A stretch of 9,161 nt of DNA from Betaproteobacteria bacterium (GTDB taxonomy: Bacteria > Pseudomonadota > Gammaproteobacteria > Burkholderiales > Casimicrobiaceae): positions 262-9,422 of the forward strand of contig PLYG01000027.1 in the NCBI GenBank assembly GCA_003153335.1, in the 5' to 3' direction. Position numbers and translations under genes: made by a program. Below, one piece after another: positions 1 through 6,934 of the stretch. The notes beneath the pieces are model-generated. The model ran no database searches. It worked only from the letters and a program-made list of their open reading frames with translations, and was not told the origin of the DNA. Positions within the stretch are counted from its first letter, which is position 1, and each line of letters starts with the position of its first letter.

Positions 1-496
1 TGATGTCCGGACCCCAGATCACGTGGATCAACTGCTCGGCGACGATCAGCCCGCCCATGGTGATGAGGATCTGCTTCAAGTGCTGGCCGTACACCGGCTG
101 GATGATCGCGCGCTCGAAAAACCAGCCCAGGGTGCCTGCCACCGCCATCGCGGCGAGGATGGCGGGGAGCATGGCCGCGAGATTCAGCCACAGGCTGTCG
201 GCGTCGCTCCAGCGCGCCAGCGGAATGAGCACGCTGGTGGCAACGAAGGCGCCGATGGTGATGAAGGCCCCATGGGCGAAGTTCATCACGTCCATCAGCC
301 CGAACACCAGGGTGAGGCCCGAGGCCATGATGAAGATCATCATGCCCATGGCGAGGCCGGCGATGGTGAGCGTGACCCAGGTCGGCAGGCTGGGGATCAG
401 CGGCAACGCGACCAGCGCGATCAACGGGATCAGCGCGAGCGGAATCTTGTCGATGCCGGGATCGCGCAACGCCGCGCCGGTCTTGGCTTGGCTCAT
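1..496 (-). CDS. livH: Branched-chain amino acid ABC transporter permease, LivH type (3' part outside window)
   Basis: Inner-membrane permease of a Liv/HAAT-type importer. It should pair with a LivM-type subunit and form the channel driven by LivG and LivF. Translation from the ATG at 496 gives 165 codons before the window ends, starting MSQAKTGAALRDPG. Several hydrophobic segments follow, at about residues 19-36, 40-66 and 108-128. Residues about 60-77 carry the LivH signature GLTLVFGLMDVMNFAHGAF, which separates LivH from LivM. The start is supported by an ATGA overlap with the livF stop, so the two are translationally coupled. The gene is partial, at roughly half the usual length of about 290-310 residues. 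The family call is secure; the substrate is not shown by the sequence. Confidence 0.93.
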   Translation of the reverse strand, partial: MSQAKTGAALRDPGIDKIPLALIPLIALVALPLIPSLPTWVTLTIAGLAMGMMIFIMASGLTLVFGLMDVMNFAHGAFITIGAFVATSVLIPLARWSDADSLWLNLAAMLPAILAAMAVAGTLGWFFERAIIQPVYGQHLKQILITMGGLIVAEQLIHVIWGPDI

Positions 497-1272
497 TGAT
501 GCGCGCCCAGCGACAGGCCCAGCAGTTGCTGCTGCAAACCCGGGTCGCCAGCGAGGTCGGCCATGGCGCCGGTGTAAATAATGCGGCCGGAATCCATGAC
601 CGCGACCGTGTCGCCCAGCGCCTGCGCAAAATTGAAGTTCTGCTCCACCAGCAGGATAGTGGTGTCGGTGCGCTTCAATTCGCGGAAGGCCTCGATCATG
701 TGGCCGATGATAGCCGGCGCCAGCCCCTTGGTCGGCTCGTCGATGAGCAGGAGCTTACGCGGCTCGATGATGGCGCGGGCGACGGCGAGCATCTGCTTTT
801 GTCCGCCGGAAAGGTTTCCGGCCGGGAGATTCCAGAATTTCTTTAGCGCCGGAAAAAAACCGAACATCCAATCCAGGCGCCCCTCGTCGATCGGGCCGTC
901 GCGCGCCGCGAGGACAAGGTTCTCGCACACGCTGAGTCCGGCGAAGATGCCCATCGATTCGGGCACGTAGCCGATACCGCGCCGGGCGACCGTTGGCGTG
1001 TCCTCGCCGGCGATGTCGGTGCCGTCGAACTCGATGCGGCCGGCGGAAGGCCTCCACAAGCCCATGATGGTGCGCAGGCACGTGGTCTTGCCCGCGCCGT
1101 TTCGGCCTAGCAGCATGGTGAACCCGCCGCGCGCCACCGCGAAGTCCACGCCCTGCAGGATATGGTAGTGGCCGATGTGCGTATTGACTCCGGTGAGCGC
1201 GAGCAGCGCGGTTGCCCCCTCTCCTGCTTGGCGGACAGGGTTCGGCTGAGGGTGAACTTGCGCAGCGATCAT
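493..1272 (-). CDS. livF: Branched-chain amino acid ABC transporter ATP-binding protein LivF
   Basis: Cytoplasmic ATPase of a Liv/HAAT-type importer, expected to form a heterodimer with LivG. The 259-residue protein has Walker A GRNGAGKTT at 56-64, the ABC signature LSGGQ at 154-158, Walker B LLLIDEP at 174-180 and the D-loop region TKGLAP just after. The switch position reads LLVEQN (about 207-212), with Gln where most ABC ATPases have His; this is normal for LivF and helps tell it from LivG. Residues 1-24 form a longer N-terminal tail than usual. I keep this start because its ATG overlaps the livG stop as ATGA, but an internal start is possible. Its stop overlaps the livH start in the same way, so livG-livF-livH is one coupled unit. 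Confidence 0.95.
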   Translation of the reverse strand: MIAAQVHPQPNPVRQAGEGATALLALTGVNTHIGHYHILQGVDFAVARGGFTMLLGRNGAGKTTCLRTIMGLWRPSAGRIEFDGTDIAGEDTPTVARRGIGYVPESMGIFAGLSVCENLVLAARDGPIDEGRLDWMFGFFPALKKFWNLPAGNLSGGQKQMLAVARAIIEPRKLLLIDEPTKGLAPAIIGHMIEAFRELKRTDTTILLVEQNFNFAQALGDTVAVMDSGRIIYTGAMADLAGDPGLQQQLLGLSLGAHQ

Positions 1273-2051
1273 GCCGGGGCCAGGGAGACGCCTAAATACG
1301 CTTCCTGCACGATGGGCGACGCGATCACCTCGGCCGGATTGCCGTCGGCGACCAGTTCGCCCTGGTGCAGCACGATGATGCGATCGGCCAGCGATCGGAC
1401 CACGTCCATCTTGTGCTCAACGAGTAGGACGGTCTTGTCCTTTTGCTGCTTGATCTCGTGGATCAGATCGAGAATCACCGGCACTTCGTCCACGCTCATG
1501 CCGGCGGTGGGCTCGTCGAACATGAAGATGTCGGGCTCGAGCGCGAGCAGAATGGCCACCTCGAGCTTCCGCTGGTCGCCGTGCGGCAGCGCCGACGCCA
1601 GCGTGTCGCGCCGGTCGGCAAGTGCCGTACGTTGCAGGTAGTGCTCGGCGCGCTCGATGAGTTCGATATGGTTCGACCACACCGAAAACAGGTTCAGGCC
1701 CATGTGGGCGCGCGACTGCACCGCCAGGCGCACGTTCTCGAGCACGCTCAATTGCGGAAACAGGTTGGTGAGCTGGAACGCACGCCCCATTCCGCGCCGC
1801 GTACGCTGCGGCGCCGGCAGCATAGTGATGTCCTCGCCGTAGAGCGAGATGCGGCCGGCGGTCGGCCGCAACTGGCCGGAAATCAGGTTGAAGTAGGTGG
1901 TCTTGCCGGCGCCGTTCGGTCCGACGATTGCCGTAAGCGTCCCCGGACGAAACGCGCACGATACCCGATCCACCGCGACGTGGCCGCCGAAGCTGATCGA
2001 CAGGCCGTGGGTTTCGAGGACCGGGTGTTCAGCAGCGTCGGGGGCAGTCAT
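1269..2051 (-). CDS. livG: Branched-chain amino acid ABC transporter ATP-binding protein LivG
   Basis: Partner ATPase of LivF; 260 residues, the normal family length. It has Walker A GPNGAGKTT at 44-52, the Q-loop region AFQLTNLFP at 91-99, Walker B DIFMFDEP at about 174-181, the switch His213 in LLVEHK, and the C-terminal EAYLG typical of LivG. The ABC signature is LPHGDQR at 155-161, where LSYGxQR is usual: Pro replaces Ser and His replaces the aromatic residue, while the Gly and QR are kept. No good Shine-Dalgarno sequence precedes the ATG at 2051 (TAGTTGTTTCC reads just upstream), so expression may be weak or the start imprecise. The gene is the first of the coupled livG-livF-livH block and lies about 180 bases after the binding-protein gene. 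Confidence 0.94.
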   Translation of the reverse strand: MTAPDAAEHPVLETHGLSISFGGHVAVDRVSCAFRPGTLTAIVGPNGAGKTTYFNLISGQLRPTAGRISLYGEDITMLPAPQRTRRGMGRAFQLTNLFPQLSVLENVRLAVQSRAHMGLNLFSVWSNHIELIERAEHYLQRTALADRRDTLASALPHGDQRKLEVAILLALEPDIFMFDEPTAGMSVDEVPVILDLIHEIKQQKDKTVLLVEHKMDVVRSLADRIIVLHQGELVADGNPAEVIASPIVQEAYLGVSLAPA

Positions 2052-2169
2052 GGAAACAACTATTGGGTATTGCGAGAATTCGTCACACTTGATTCTTCCA
2101 ATTGTCGTTCGGTTCCGTAGACATCAATCGCTGGCGGCGGACAGAAGCGGATCGGACAAGCCGTATCAA

Positions 2170-2215
2170 GGTATGCCGGACGGGCAGCCGCATGGCCACC
2201 CGGCGGAATCATACC
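2170..2215 (-). promoter_or_regulatory. Inverted repeat between binding-protein gene and livG
   Basis: GGTATG at 2170-2175 pairs with CATACC at 2210-2215. Inside it CCG/CGG and GGG/CCC add further pairs around small internal loops, leaving a loop of about 14 bases. In transcript sense it starts about 18 bases after the stop of the binding-protein gene. No T run follows, so it is not a classic terminator. Such intergenic stems in binding-protein-dependent operons commonly protect the upstream message or reduce read-through, giving more binding protein than membrane components. That role is inferred from position. Confidence 0.5.
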
Positions 2216-2233
2216 GGCGCGCAGGGCGCGGCT

Positions 2234-3415
2234 TCAGCGCTTGTTGCGAACGGGAACGTTCATGTCCTCGGGCTTGATCTCGCGCACCAGTTCGGGAATG
2301 CCCCAGGCCACGTTCGGATCGACCTTGATCTTGAAGTGGTACATCGACTGCATTGCCTGGTGGTCTTCCTTGCGGAAGGTCATCTTGCCCTTGGGGGTCT
2401 CGAACGATAACCCTTCCATCGCCGCGATCAGCTTCTCGGTGTCGGTGCTGCCGGCCTTCTTTAACGCCTCGACGATGGCAATGCCAGCCGACATGCCGCC
2501 CGCGGTGAAGAAATCGGGGGGCGACTTGAAGCGCTTCTGATGCTCGTCCACCAGCCACTTGTTGATCGGGTTCTTCGGAATCTCGTAGTAGTAGTAGGTC
2601 GCGCCCTCCATGCCGGGGGTCGCCTTGAACGCGGCCATCGCCGGCAGAATGTTGCCGCCGGTCGCGAGTTCGATGCCGTAGCGGCCGGGGTTGAGTTCGG
2701 CGAGCTTGCCGAACGGATTGCCGCCGGCCCAGATCACGAACAGCACCTTGCGGCCCGGCTTGTCCTTCATCACGTTGAAAATGCGCTCGGCCGGCGCGGT
2801 GAAGTCGGTGGTGGCCTGCGGCGCGTATTCCTCGTGCACGATGGTCGCGCCGGTACCCGCCAGCGCTTCCTTGAACGCTTTCACGCCATCGCGGCCGAAC
2901 GCATAGTCCTGGGCCAGCGTCGCGATGCTGGTATTGGCTTTGCCCACCGCCACCGCGTTGGCGATCGCGTCCTGCGAGGAATTGCGGCCGGTGCGGAAGA
3001 TGTAGCGATTCCACTTGTCACCGGTGATGGCATCGGCGACCGCGGGCTCGACCAGCAGGATTTTCTTGTACTCCTCGGCCACCGGCAGCATGGCCAGCGC
3101 CACGCCGGAATTGACCGGCCCGATGGCGATATCCGCCTTGTCATCGCCAAAGGCGGCGGCGAGCTGTGCCTTGCCCACGTCGGGCTTGGACTGCGTGTCC
3201 TTTTCGATCACCACCAGCTTGCGCCCGTTGACACTCATCGTGCCCCCGGTAGCGTATTCCAGGCCCAGCATCAGGCCGATGCTGCTCTGCTTGGCGTAGG
3301 CCTCGAGCGGACCGGTCTTGTCGTACACATGCGCGATCCTGATGTCCTGCGCCCCGGCAAGGCCGGCGGCCAGCACCAGCGCCGAGCCGGTTATTACTGA
3401 TCGTTTGCAGTGCAT
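2234..3415 (-). CDS. Periplasmic substrate-binding protein of a branched-chain amino acid-type ABC transporter
   Basis: Periplasmic receptor (type I binding fold, Peripla_BP_6/LivK-like) that should deliver substrate to the LivGFH permease encoded next. The 393-residue reading starts at the ATG at 3415, preceded by a strong ribosome site GGAGGAGA; the open frame extends further upstream but without such a site. The signal peptide covers residues 1-22: Lys/Arg at 4-5, a hydrophobic core, and AGA before Gln23. The mature part opens with DIRIAHVYDKTGPLEAY, the typical first strand and ligand loop, followed by DIAIGPVNSG (first lobe) and FFTAGGMSAG (second lobe). The protein ends PVRNKR. The ligand cannot be told from sequence: amino acids, amides, urea-like compounds and aromatic acids all use this family. 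Confidence 0.92.
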   Translation of the reverse strand: MHCKRSVITGSALVLAAGLAGAQDIRIAHVYDKTGPLEAYAKQSSIGLMLGLEYATGGTMSVNGRKLVVIEKDTQSKPDVGKAQLAAAFGDDKADIAIGPVNSGVALAMLPVAEEYKKILLVEPAVADAITGDKWNRYIFRTGRNSSQDAIANAVAVGKANTSIATLAQDYAFGRDGVKAFKEALAGTGATIVHEEYAPQATTDFTAPAERIFNVMKDKPGRKVLFVIWAGGNPFGKLAELNPGRYGIELATGGNILPAMAAFKATPGMEGATYYYYEIPKNPINKWLVDEHQKRFKSPPDFFTAGGMSAGIAIVEALKKAGSTDTEKLIAAMEGLSFETPKGKMTFRKEDHQAMQSMYHFKIKVDPNVAWGIPELVREIKPEDMNVPVRNKR

Positions 3416-3419
3416 GCTG

Positions 3420-3427
3420 TCTCCTCC
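3420..3427 (-). promoter_or_regulatory. Strong ribosome binding site fixing the binding-protein start
   Basis: On the minus strand GGAGGAGA lies four bases before the ATG at 3415 (seven from its GGAGG core). It decides the start against longer in-frame readings and matches the high expression expected of a periplasmic binding protein. Confidence 0.85.
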
Positions 3428-3558
3428 ATGTATTCTCAATTGGGGTCGGGCCCGGGGCGGCAACATCCGCGCCCGCCACGAACCCGGACAATATACTATG
3501 CCTGCCGCATTCGCAGCATCAGGCAATTTTGCTCAGACCGTATTTACTTCGACACCGA

Positions 3559-3573
3559 TTCGGCAACGCCGAA
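3559..3573. repeat. Perfect short hairpin in the divergent intergenic region
   Basis: TTCGGC-AAC-GCCGAA, a six-base-pair stem with a three-base loop, sits between the divergent binding-protein gene and arsR. It has no T run. It could be an operator half-pair, a leader hairpin of the minus-strand transcript or chance. I see no convincing full promoter for the minus-strand operon, only AT-rich TAGTATATT (minus strand, about 3492-3500) as a -10 candidate with a poor -35. Confidence 0.3.
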
Positions 3574-3617
3574 ACCACCGCCGGAAACAACACTGCAGAA
3601 TATCCTCGCGCTATTCG

Positions 3618-3646
3618 TTGACAAAATGCGCATGTGCGCATATCGT
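3618..3646 (+). promoter_or_regulatory. arsR promoter with palindromic operator in the spacer
   Basis: A perfect -35 hexamer TTGACA (3618-3623) is followed by 17 bases and a -10 of TATCGT (3641-3646). The spacer is filled by the perfect palindrome ATGCGCA-TG-TGCGCAT at 3626-3641. A repressor bound there would cover the polymerase site, the standard arrangement for autorepressed ArsR-family genes. The expected start of transcription is near 3653, about 25 bases before the arsR ATG. The palindrome is seen directly; binding by the ArsR protein is inferred. Confidence 0.75.
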
Positions 3647-3677
3647 CTAACGCCGCGAACGACCCGGAAAGCAAGAC

Positions 3678-4037
3678 ATGAGCGAACTCGATCAGGCGTT
3701 CGACTTGGTGGCTGCGTATTTCAGCGTCATGTCGGAACCGATGCGACTGAAGATCCTCCACGCGATCTGCGAGAAGGAGAAAACCGTTTCCGAGATTGTC
3801 GAAGAACTCAACGCGACACAGACTAACGTCTCGCGCCATCTTAGCCTTATGCATCGTGGCGGCGTCGTGGCTCGGCGCAAAGAGGGCAATCAGGCCTTTT
3901 ACCGGATCGCGGACACGGTCATGCTGGAGATTTGCCGCACGGTTTGTACGCGGATCGCCGGACATATCGACGAGCGCGCCCCGCTGCGGCGCGGGCTACT
4001 CAAGCTGATTCCCAAACCGCGGCACAAGAGCGCGTGA
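3678..4037 (+). CDS. ArsR-family winged-helix transcriptional repressor with three cysteines
   Basis: Small dimeric DNA-binding regulator of 119 residues, the usual ArsR/SmtB length. Residues 17-30 (SVMSEPMRLKILHA) form the typical first helix region. Residues 36-58 carry the helix-turn-helix, with recognition helix ATQTNVSRHLSLM, and RRKEGNQAFYRI at 66-77 is the wing. The ELCVCD metal motif of arsenic-type ArsR is absent. Cysteines are Cys31 at the end of helix 2 and Cys86 and Cys90 (CRTVC) in the last core helix. A helix-2/helix-5 pair resembles the persulfide-sensing BigR/SqrR/YgaV group, although the spacing (55 or 59 residues) is shorter than the roughly 66 of those proteins. Given the neighbouring sulfur genes, a thiol or reactive-sulfur sensor is my inference; a metal sensor remains possible. 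A weak GGAAAG precedes the start. Confidence 0.9.
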   Translation: MSELDQAFDLVAAYFSVMSEPMRLKILHAICEKEKTVSEIVEELNATQTNVSRHLSLMHRGGVVARRKEGNQAFYRIADTVMLEICRTVCTRIAGHIDERAPLRRGLLKLIPKPRHKSA

Positions 4038-4424
4038 CGATCCGCCAACGATATGAGCTTGCCCGTTCTGGGTACGAACTTTATTGAACGGTTGTTGCTG
4101 GCCGGATTGCCACCGAAATTCGAACCCTTCCCTCGCTTCCACAAGTGATGCTGTCCGCAATTCTTGAAGTTATCCAAGTTTCGTAGAGCTTCTTCAATCT
4201 CGTATCCCTCATCGCTTCCAGCGTTCTCCTTGAACTGGCTAGTCAGATGCGGGATTACACAGCGGCACGTTGCGCCCCGCGAATGGTCTCGAAGTCCATC
4301 CTTGCGCTAGCCATCAGCTCGAAGCGCGGTCCTGGATTCGCGCCCGTATAGCCATTGCGGCGCCTGACGCGCGGAGCAAGAACATTCCGCGATAACGCCC
4401 GCATCTGCTTCCATGTTTTGTATT
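4038..4424. other. Intergenic region without a convincing gene
   Basis: This stretch is less GC-rich than its flanks and I find no intact gene. The minus strand has an open frame of coding-like character, from about 4310 down through arsR, with a piece reading EEALRNLDNFKNCGQHHLWK, but it has no credible start and runs antisense to arsR. A second minus-strand frame ends at 4255 (...MDFETIRGAQRAAV). Either could be remnants of a lost gene, but I recognise no family. No terminator with a T run is visible after arsR. Confidence 0.4.
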
Positions 4425-4467
4425 TTGAGCGTGACTGTGGCTTCGGTATATATGTATATATGCGCAT
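4425..4467 (+). promoter_or_regulatory. Putative promoter and second ArsR-type operator upstream of the octahaem gene
   Basis: TTGAGC (4425-4430), 16 bases, then TATATA (4447-4452) form a plausible -35/-10 pair. Directly over and after the -10 lies ATGTATA-TA-TGCGCAT (4452-4467). It matches the arsR operator ATGCGCA-TG-TGCGCAT at 12 of 16 positions and keeps one half-site perfectly. The same bases also contain the exact 12-base palindrome ATATGCGCATAT (4458-4469). A repressor here would block the start of the cytochrome operon. The expected leader is about 130 bases. Confidence 0.55.
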
Positions 4468-4572
4468 ATGTTGATACGCGTCAATACGTCGTTAGTCTCG
4501 TTGGCGCCCAATATCAATTGCCAATGCGACTTGAGTGGCTGACCACAAGGGCTTTCATGGGCGCTTCTTTAC

Positions 4573-4580
4573 AAAAGGAG
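4573..4580 (+). promoter_or_regulatory. Ribosome binding site that decides the octahaem cytochrome start
   Basis: AAAAGGAG lies nine bases before the ATG at 4590. The frame is open for another 59 codons upstream, to 4413, but that extension lacks a ribosome site, covers the promoter and would bury the signal peptide, so 4590 is preferred. Confidence 0.8.
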
Positions 4581-4589
4581 AGCGGAATA

Positions 4590-6191
4590 ATGGGCACTGG
4601 GAAATTCATGGTTGTCATCATGGCCTCCATGCTCCTTATCCACACGGTATATGCCGCGTCCGATCCGGCATCGGAGAAATTGCTAAAGTCCACATCCGAT
4701 CACTCCAAATTCGAGGCGCTGCAACAGGACTTCAGCTCCGGGCCGGAAGTCACCAAGGCCTGCCTAACCTGCCACACGGAGGCTTCCAAGCAGCTACACC
4801 TTACCCAGCATTGGACGTGGGAGTTCCTGAACCCGGACGGCCAGCGCCTGGGCAAGAAAAATGTTATCAATAATTTCTGCACTTCGGTGGCATCGAACTA
4901 CGCGTCCTGCACCACCTGCCACATCGGCTATGGCTGGAAAGACGACAAATTCGACTTCACTTCGGAAATCAATGTCGACTGCCTGATCTGTCACGACAGC
5001 ACCGGCAACTACAGGAAGCAGCCGGGTTTGGCCGGAAACGTCGTCACCAAGCCGATGGAGATCCCTCCCGGCTCGGGCAACATGGTCAAACCAATCGATC
5101 TGAAGAAAATTGCGCAGGCGGTCGCCAAGACCAGCCGTGACAACTGCGGTGCGTGCCACTTCTTCGGCGGCGGCGGAGACGGGGTCAAGCACGGCGACAT
5201 GGACAGTTCGCTCGCGTCGCCGGACAAGGCGCTCGACGTGCACATGGACGCGACCGGCATCAACTTCGCGTGCGCCACCTGCCACATGACGGAAGGCCAT
5301 CAAGTGCCCGGCAGCCGTTACGCGCCCACCGCGCAAGATAAGGGCGGCGCGCATCTTCGCGGCAAGGAATACACGACCAATCCGACCACCTGCCAGTCAT
5401 GTCACGGCCAGGCGCCGCACAAAGCGAATGCGAAACTCAACGATCACACCAACATGGTGGCCTGCCAGACCTGCCATATTCCCGCTTTCGCGCGCGGCGG
5501 GGTCCCCACCAAAATGTCCTGGGATTGGTCGACCGCGGGCAAGATGGGGCCCGATGGCAAGCCGCTGATCAGGAAGGACGCCAAGGGTCACCTCGTGTAC
5601 ACCGCGGCCAAAGGCGACTTTGTTCTGGCCGAGAACGTCGTGCCCGAATACCTATGGTTCAACGGCAAGGTGAAATACACGTTGTTTGGCGACAAGGTCG
5701 AGAAAAGCAGCCAACCCACCCGGATAAACCACTTTGAAGGCGCCGCCGACGACGGAAAGTCGCTGATTTGGCCAGTCAAGATCATGCACGGCAAGCAGCC
5801 CTATGACTCGGTGAACAAATCCCTGGTCGTTTTGCACATGGCAGGCAACGACGACACCGCCTTCTGGACCAACTTCAATTGGGAGAGGGCCATCGCCACG
5901 GGTATGGCCTCGGTCGGCGCGCCGTTCTCAGGCAAAGTCGATTTCCTCGAGACCGAAAGCACCTGGCCCATCACCCACATGGTGGCTCCGGCCAAGGACG
6001 CGTTGCATTGTCGCGATTGTCACGCTGCGGGCGGCCGCCTGGAGAAGGTGTCTGGCATTTATATTCCCGGACGCGCGAGCGACCACGCACGCTGGCTCGA
6101 TGGCGCCGGCTGGGCAATCGCGGCCCTGACGCTGCTCGGCGTGCTTCTCCACGGACTGGGGCGCGTCATCGTATCCAGGCGCCATAAGTAA
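4590..6191 (+). CDS. otr: Octahaem c-type cytochrome, tetrathionate reductase (OTR) family, with C-terminal membrane anchor
   Basis: Periplasmic multihaem reductase of 533 residues. Residues 1-22 are a Sec signal peptide (hydrophobic core, VYA before Ala23). Eight CxxCH haem motifs begin at Cys58, 107, 131, 186, 228, 268, 292 and 474. This number and layout, with CTTCHIGYGWK at 107-117 and ACATCHMTEGHQVPGSRY at 227-244, match the octahaem tetrathionate reductase family known from Shewanella. In that enzyme the active haem has a Lys ligand; Lys117 or Lys120 beside haem 2 are the candidates here. The family reduces tetrathionate, and also nitrite and hydroxylamine in vitro, so the true substrate is open. 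About 180 residues without haem separate motifs 7 and 8. Residues about 506-527 form a hydrophobic helix followed by SRRHK, a probable membrane anchor with a cytoplasmic tail. First gene of the cytochrome operon; cytochrome b follows after 13 bases. Confidence 0.92.
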   Translation: MGTGKFMVVIMASMLLIHTVYAASDPASEKLLKSTSDHSKFEALQQDFSSGPEVTKACLTCHTEASKQLHLTQHWTWEFLNPDGQRLGKKNVINNFCTSVASNYASCTTCHIGYGWKDDKFDFTSEINVDCLICHDSTGNYRKQPGLAGNVVTKPMEIPPGSGNMVKPIDLKKIAQAVAKTSRDNCGACHFFGGGGDGVKHGDMDSSLASPDKALDVHMDATGINFACATCHMTEGHQVPGSRYAPTAQDKGGAHLRGKEYTTNPTTCQSCHGQAPHKANAKLNDHTNMVACQTCHIPAFARGGVPTKMSWDWSTAGKMGPDGKPLIRKDAKGHLVYTAAKGDFVLAENVVPEYLWFNGKVKYTLFGDKVEKSSQPTRINHFEGAADDGKSLIWPVKIMHGKQPYDSVNKSLVVLHMAGNDDTAFWTNFNWERAIATGMASVGAPFSGKVDFLETESTWPITHMVAPAKDALHCRDCHAAGGRLEKVSGIYIPGRASDHARWLDGAGWAIAALTLLGVLLHGLGRVIVSRRHK

Positions 6192-6204
6192 AGGGCAACC
6201 GATC

Positions 6205-6858
6205 ATGGCACGCGTCTATATCTTCAAGCGCTTCGAGCGCTTCTGGCACTGGGCTCAGGCCGCACTCATCATCTTGATGCTGGTGACCGGCTTCGAGACC
6301 CATGGCACCTATGTGCTGTTCGGCTGGGAAACGGCGGGCAAACTGCACACCACGGCGGCGTGGACGCTGATCGTCCTGTGGCTATTCGCGATCTTCTGGC
6401 ACTTCACTACCGGCGAGTGGAAGCAGTACATCCCGACGACCAAGAATATCGTCGCCGTAATGGCCTATTACTCGGTGGGGATTTTCACCGGCGCGACACA
6501 TCCTTTCCGCGTCACCCAGTTGAGCAAGCACAATCCGTTGCAGCGGCTGGCCTATCTCATGGTCAAGATCATCATCAATCCGGTGATCTGGGTGAGCGGC
6601 CTGCTCTACTTGTACTACAACGACCTGGGCGTATCGAAGATCGCTGGAATTGCCGGCCTGAAACTCGGCTCGATCGCACTCGTGCATACCGGGGCGGCCT
6701 TCATGATGCTGGCGTTCCTGATCGGCCACGTCTACCTCGTTACCACGGGCCATACGCCGCTCGCCCACATCAAGGCGATGATCACCGGCTGGGAGGATCT
6801 GGACGACCGCAAATCGAACCGCCGACGGATGGCGCCAGCGCGCAAGGAATCAGCGTGA
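6205..6858 (+). CDS. Cytochrome b561-like membrane subunit (cytochrome b/b6 domain)
   Basis: Integral membrane dihaem-type cytochrome b of 217 residues that likely passes electrons between the quinone pool and the periplasmic cytochromes encoded beside it. Four hydrophobic helices are visible, at about residues 16-32, 50-66, 118-137 and 158-180. Candidate haem ligands are His15 (FWHWAQ), His48 (KLHTTAAW), His66 (FWHFTTGEW), His161 (LVHTGAAF) and His175 (IGHVYL). This pattern resembles the b-type subunits of hydrogenases, formate dehydrogenases and thiosulfate reductases. The C-terminus is a charged tail (DDRKSNRRR). AAAGGG overlapping the octahaem stop lies nine bases before the ATG, supporting co-translation. 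No iron-sulfur or molybdenum subunit is encoded nearby, so the multihaem protein is its natural partner. Confidence 0.9.
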   Translation: MARVYIFKRFERFWHWAQAALIILMLVTGFETHGTYVLFGWETAGKLHTTAAWTLIVLWLFAIFWHFTTGEWKQYIPTTKNIVAVMAYYSVGIFTGATHPFRVTQLSKHNPLQRLAYLMVKIIINPVIWVSGLLYLYYNDLGVSKIAGIAGLKLGSIALVHTGAAFMMLAFLIGHVYLVTTGHTPLAHIKAMITGWEDLDDRKSNRRRMAPARKESA

Positions 6859-6934
6859 GCGGAGCGATAGCGAAAACTCAGATCGCCGAAGCCCATCATC
6901 GAACAGTAGCGATTCAAGCACAAGGAGCAAGATC

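Noticed and set aside
23..499. Plus-strand open frames opposite livH
   Set aside because: Composition (Gly/Glu/His/Arg-rich) is typical of the antisense shadow of a GC-rich membrane-protein gene; the minus strand encodes an unmistakable LivH.
4115..4145. tRNA-like T-loop string (ATTCGAACCC) after arsR
   Set aside because: No matching T-stem, anticodon arm or acceptor pairing could be built on either strand.
3899..4177. 92-codon minus-strand frame across the end of arsR
   Set aside because: Its conserved-looking half lies in the gap and the rest is antisense to a clear regulator gene; no credible start site.
4255..4517. Two overlapping minus-strand frames of 67-70 codons upstream of the octahaem gene
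   Set aside because: Their starts lie in the AT-rich promoter/operator, they have no ribosome site and resemble no family I know; at most they contain a decayed gene tail.
4413..4589. 59-codon upstream extension of the octahaem cytochrome reading frame
   Set aside because: No ribosome site at its ATG, it covers the candidate promoter and operator, and it would put 59 residues before a clear signal peptide. The start at 4590 has AAAAGGAG at good spacing.
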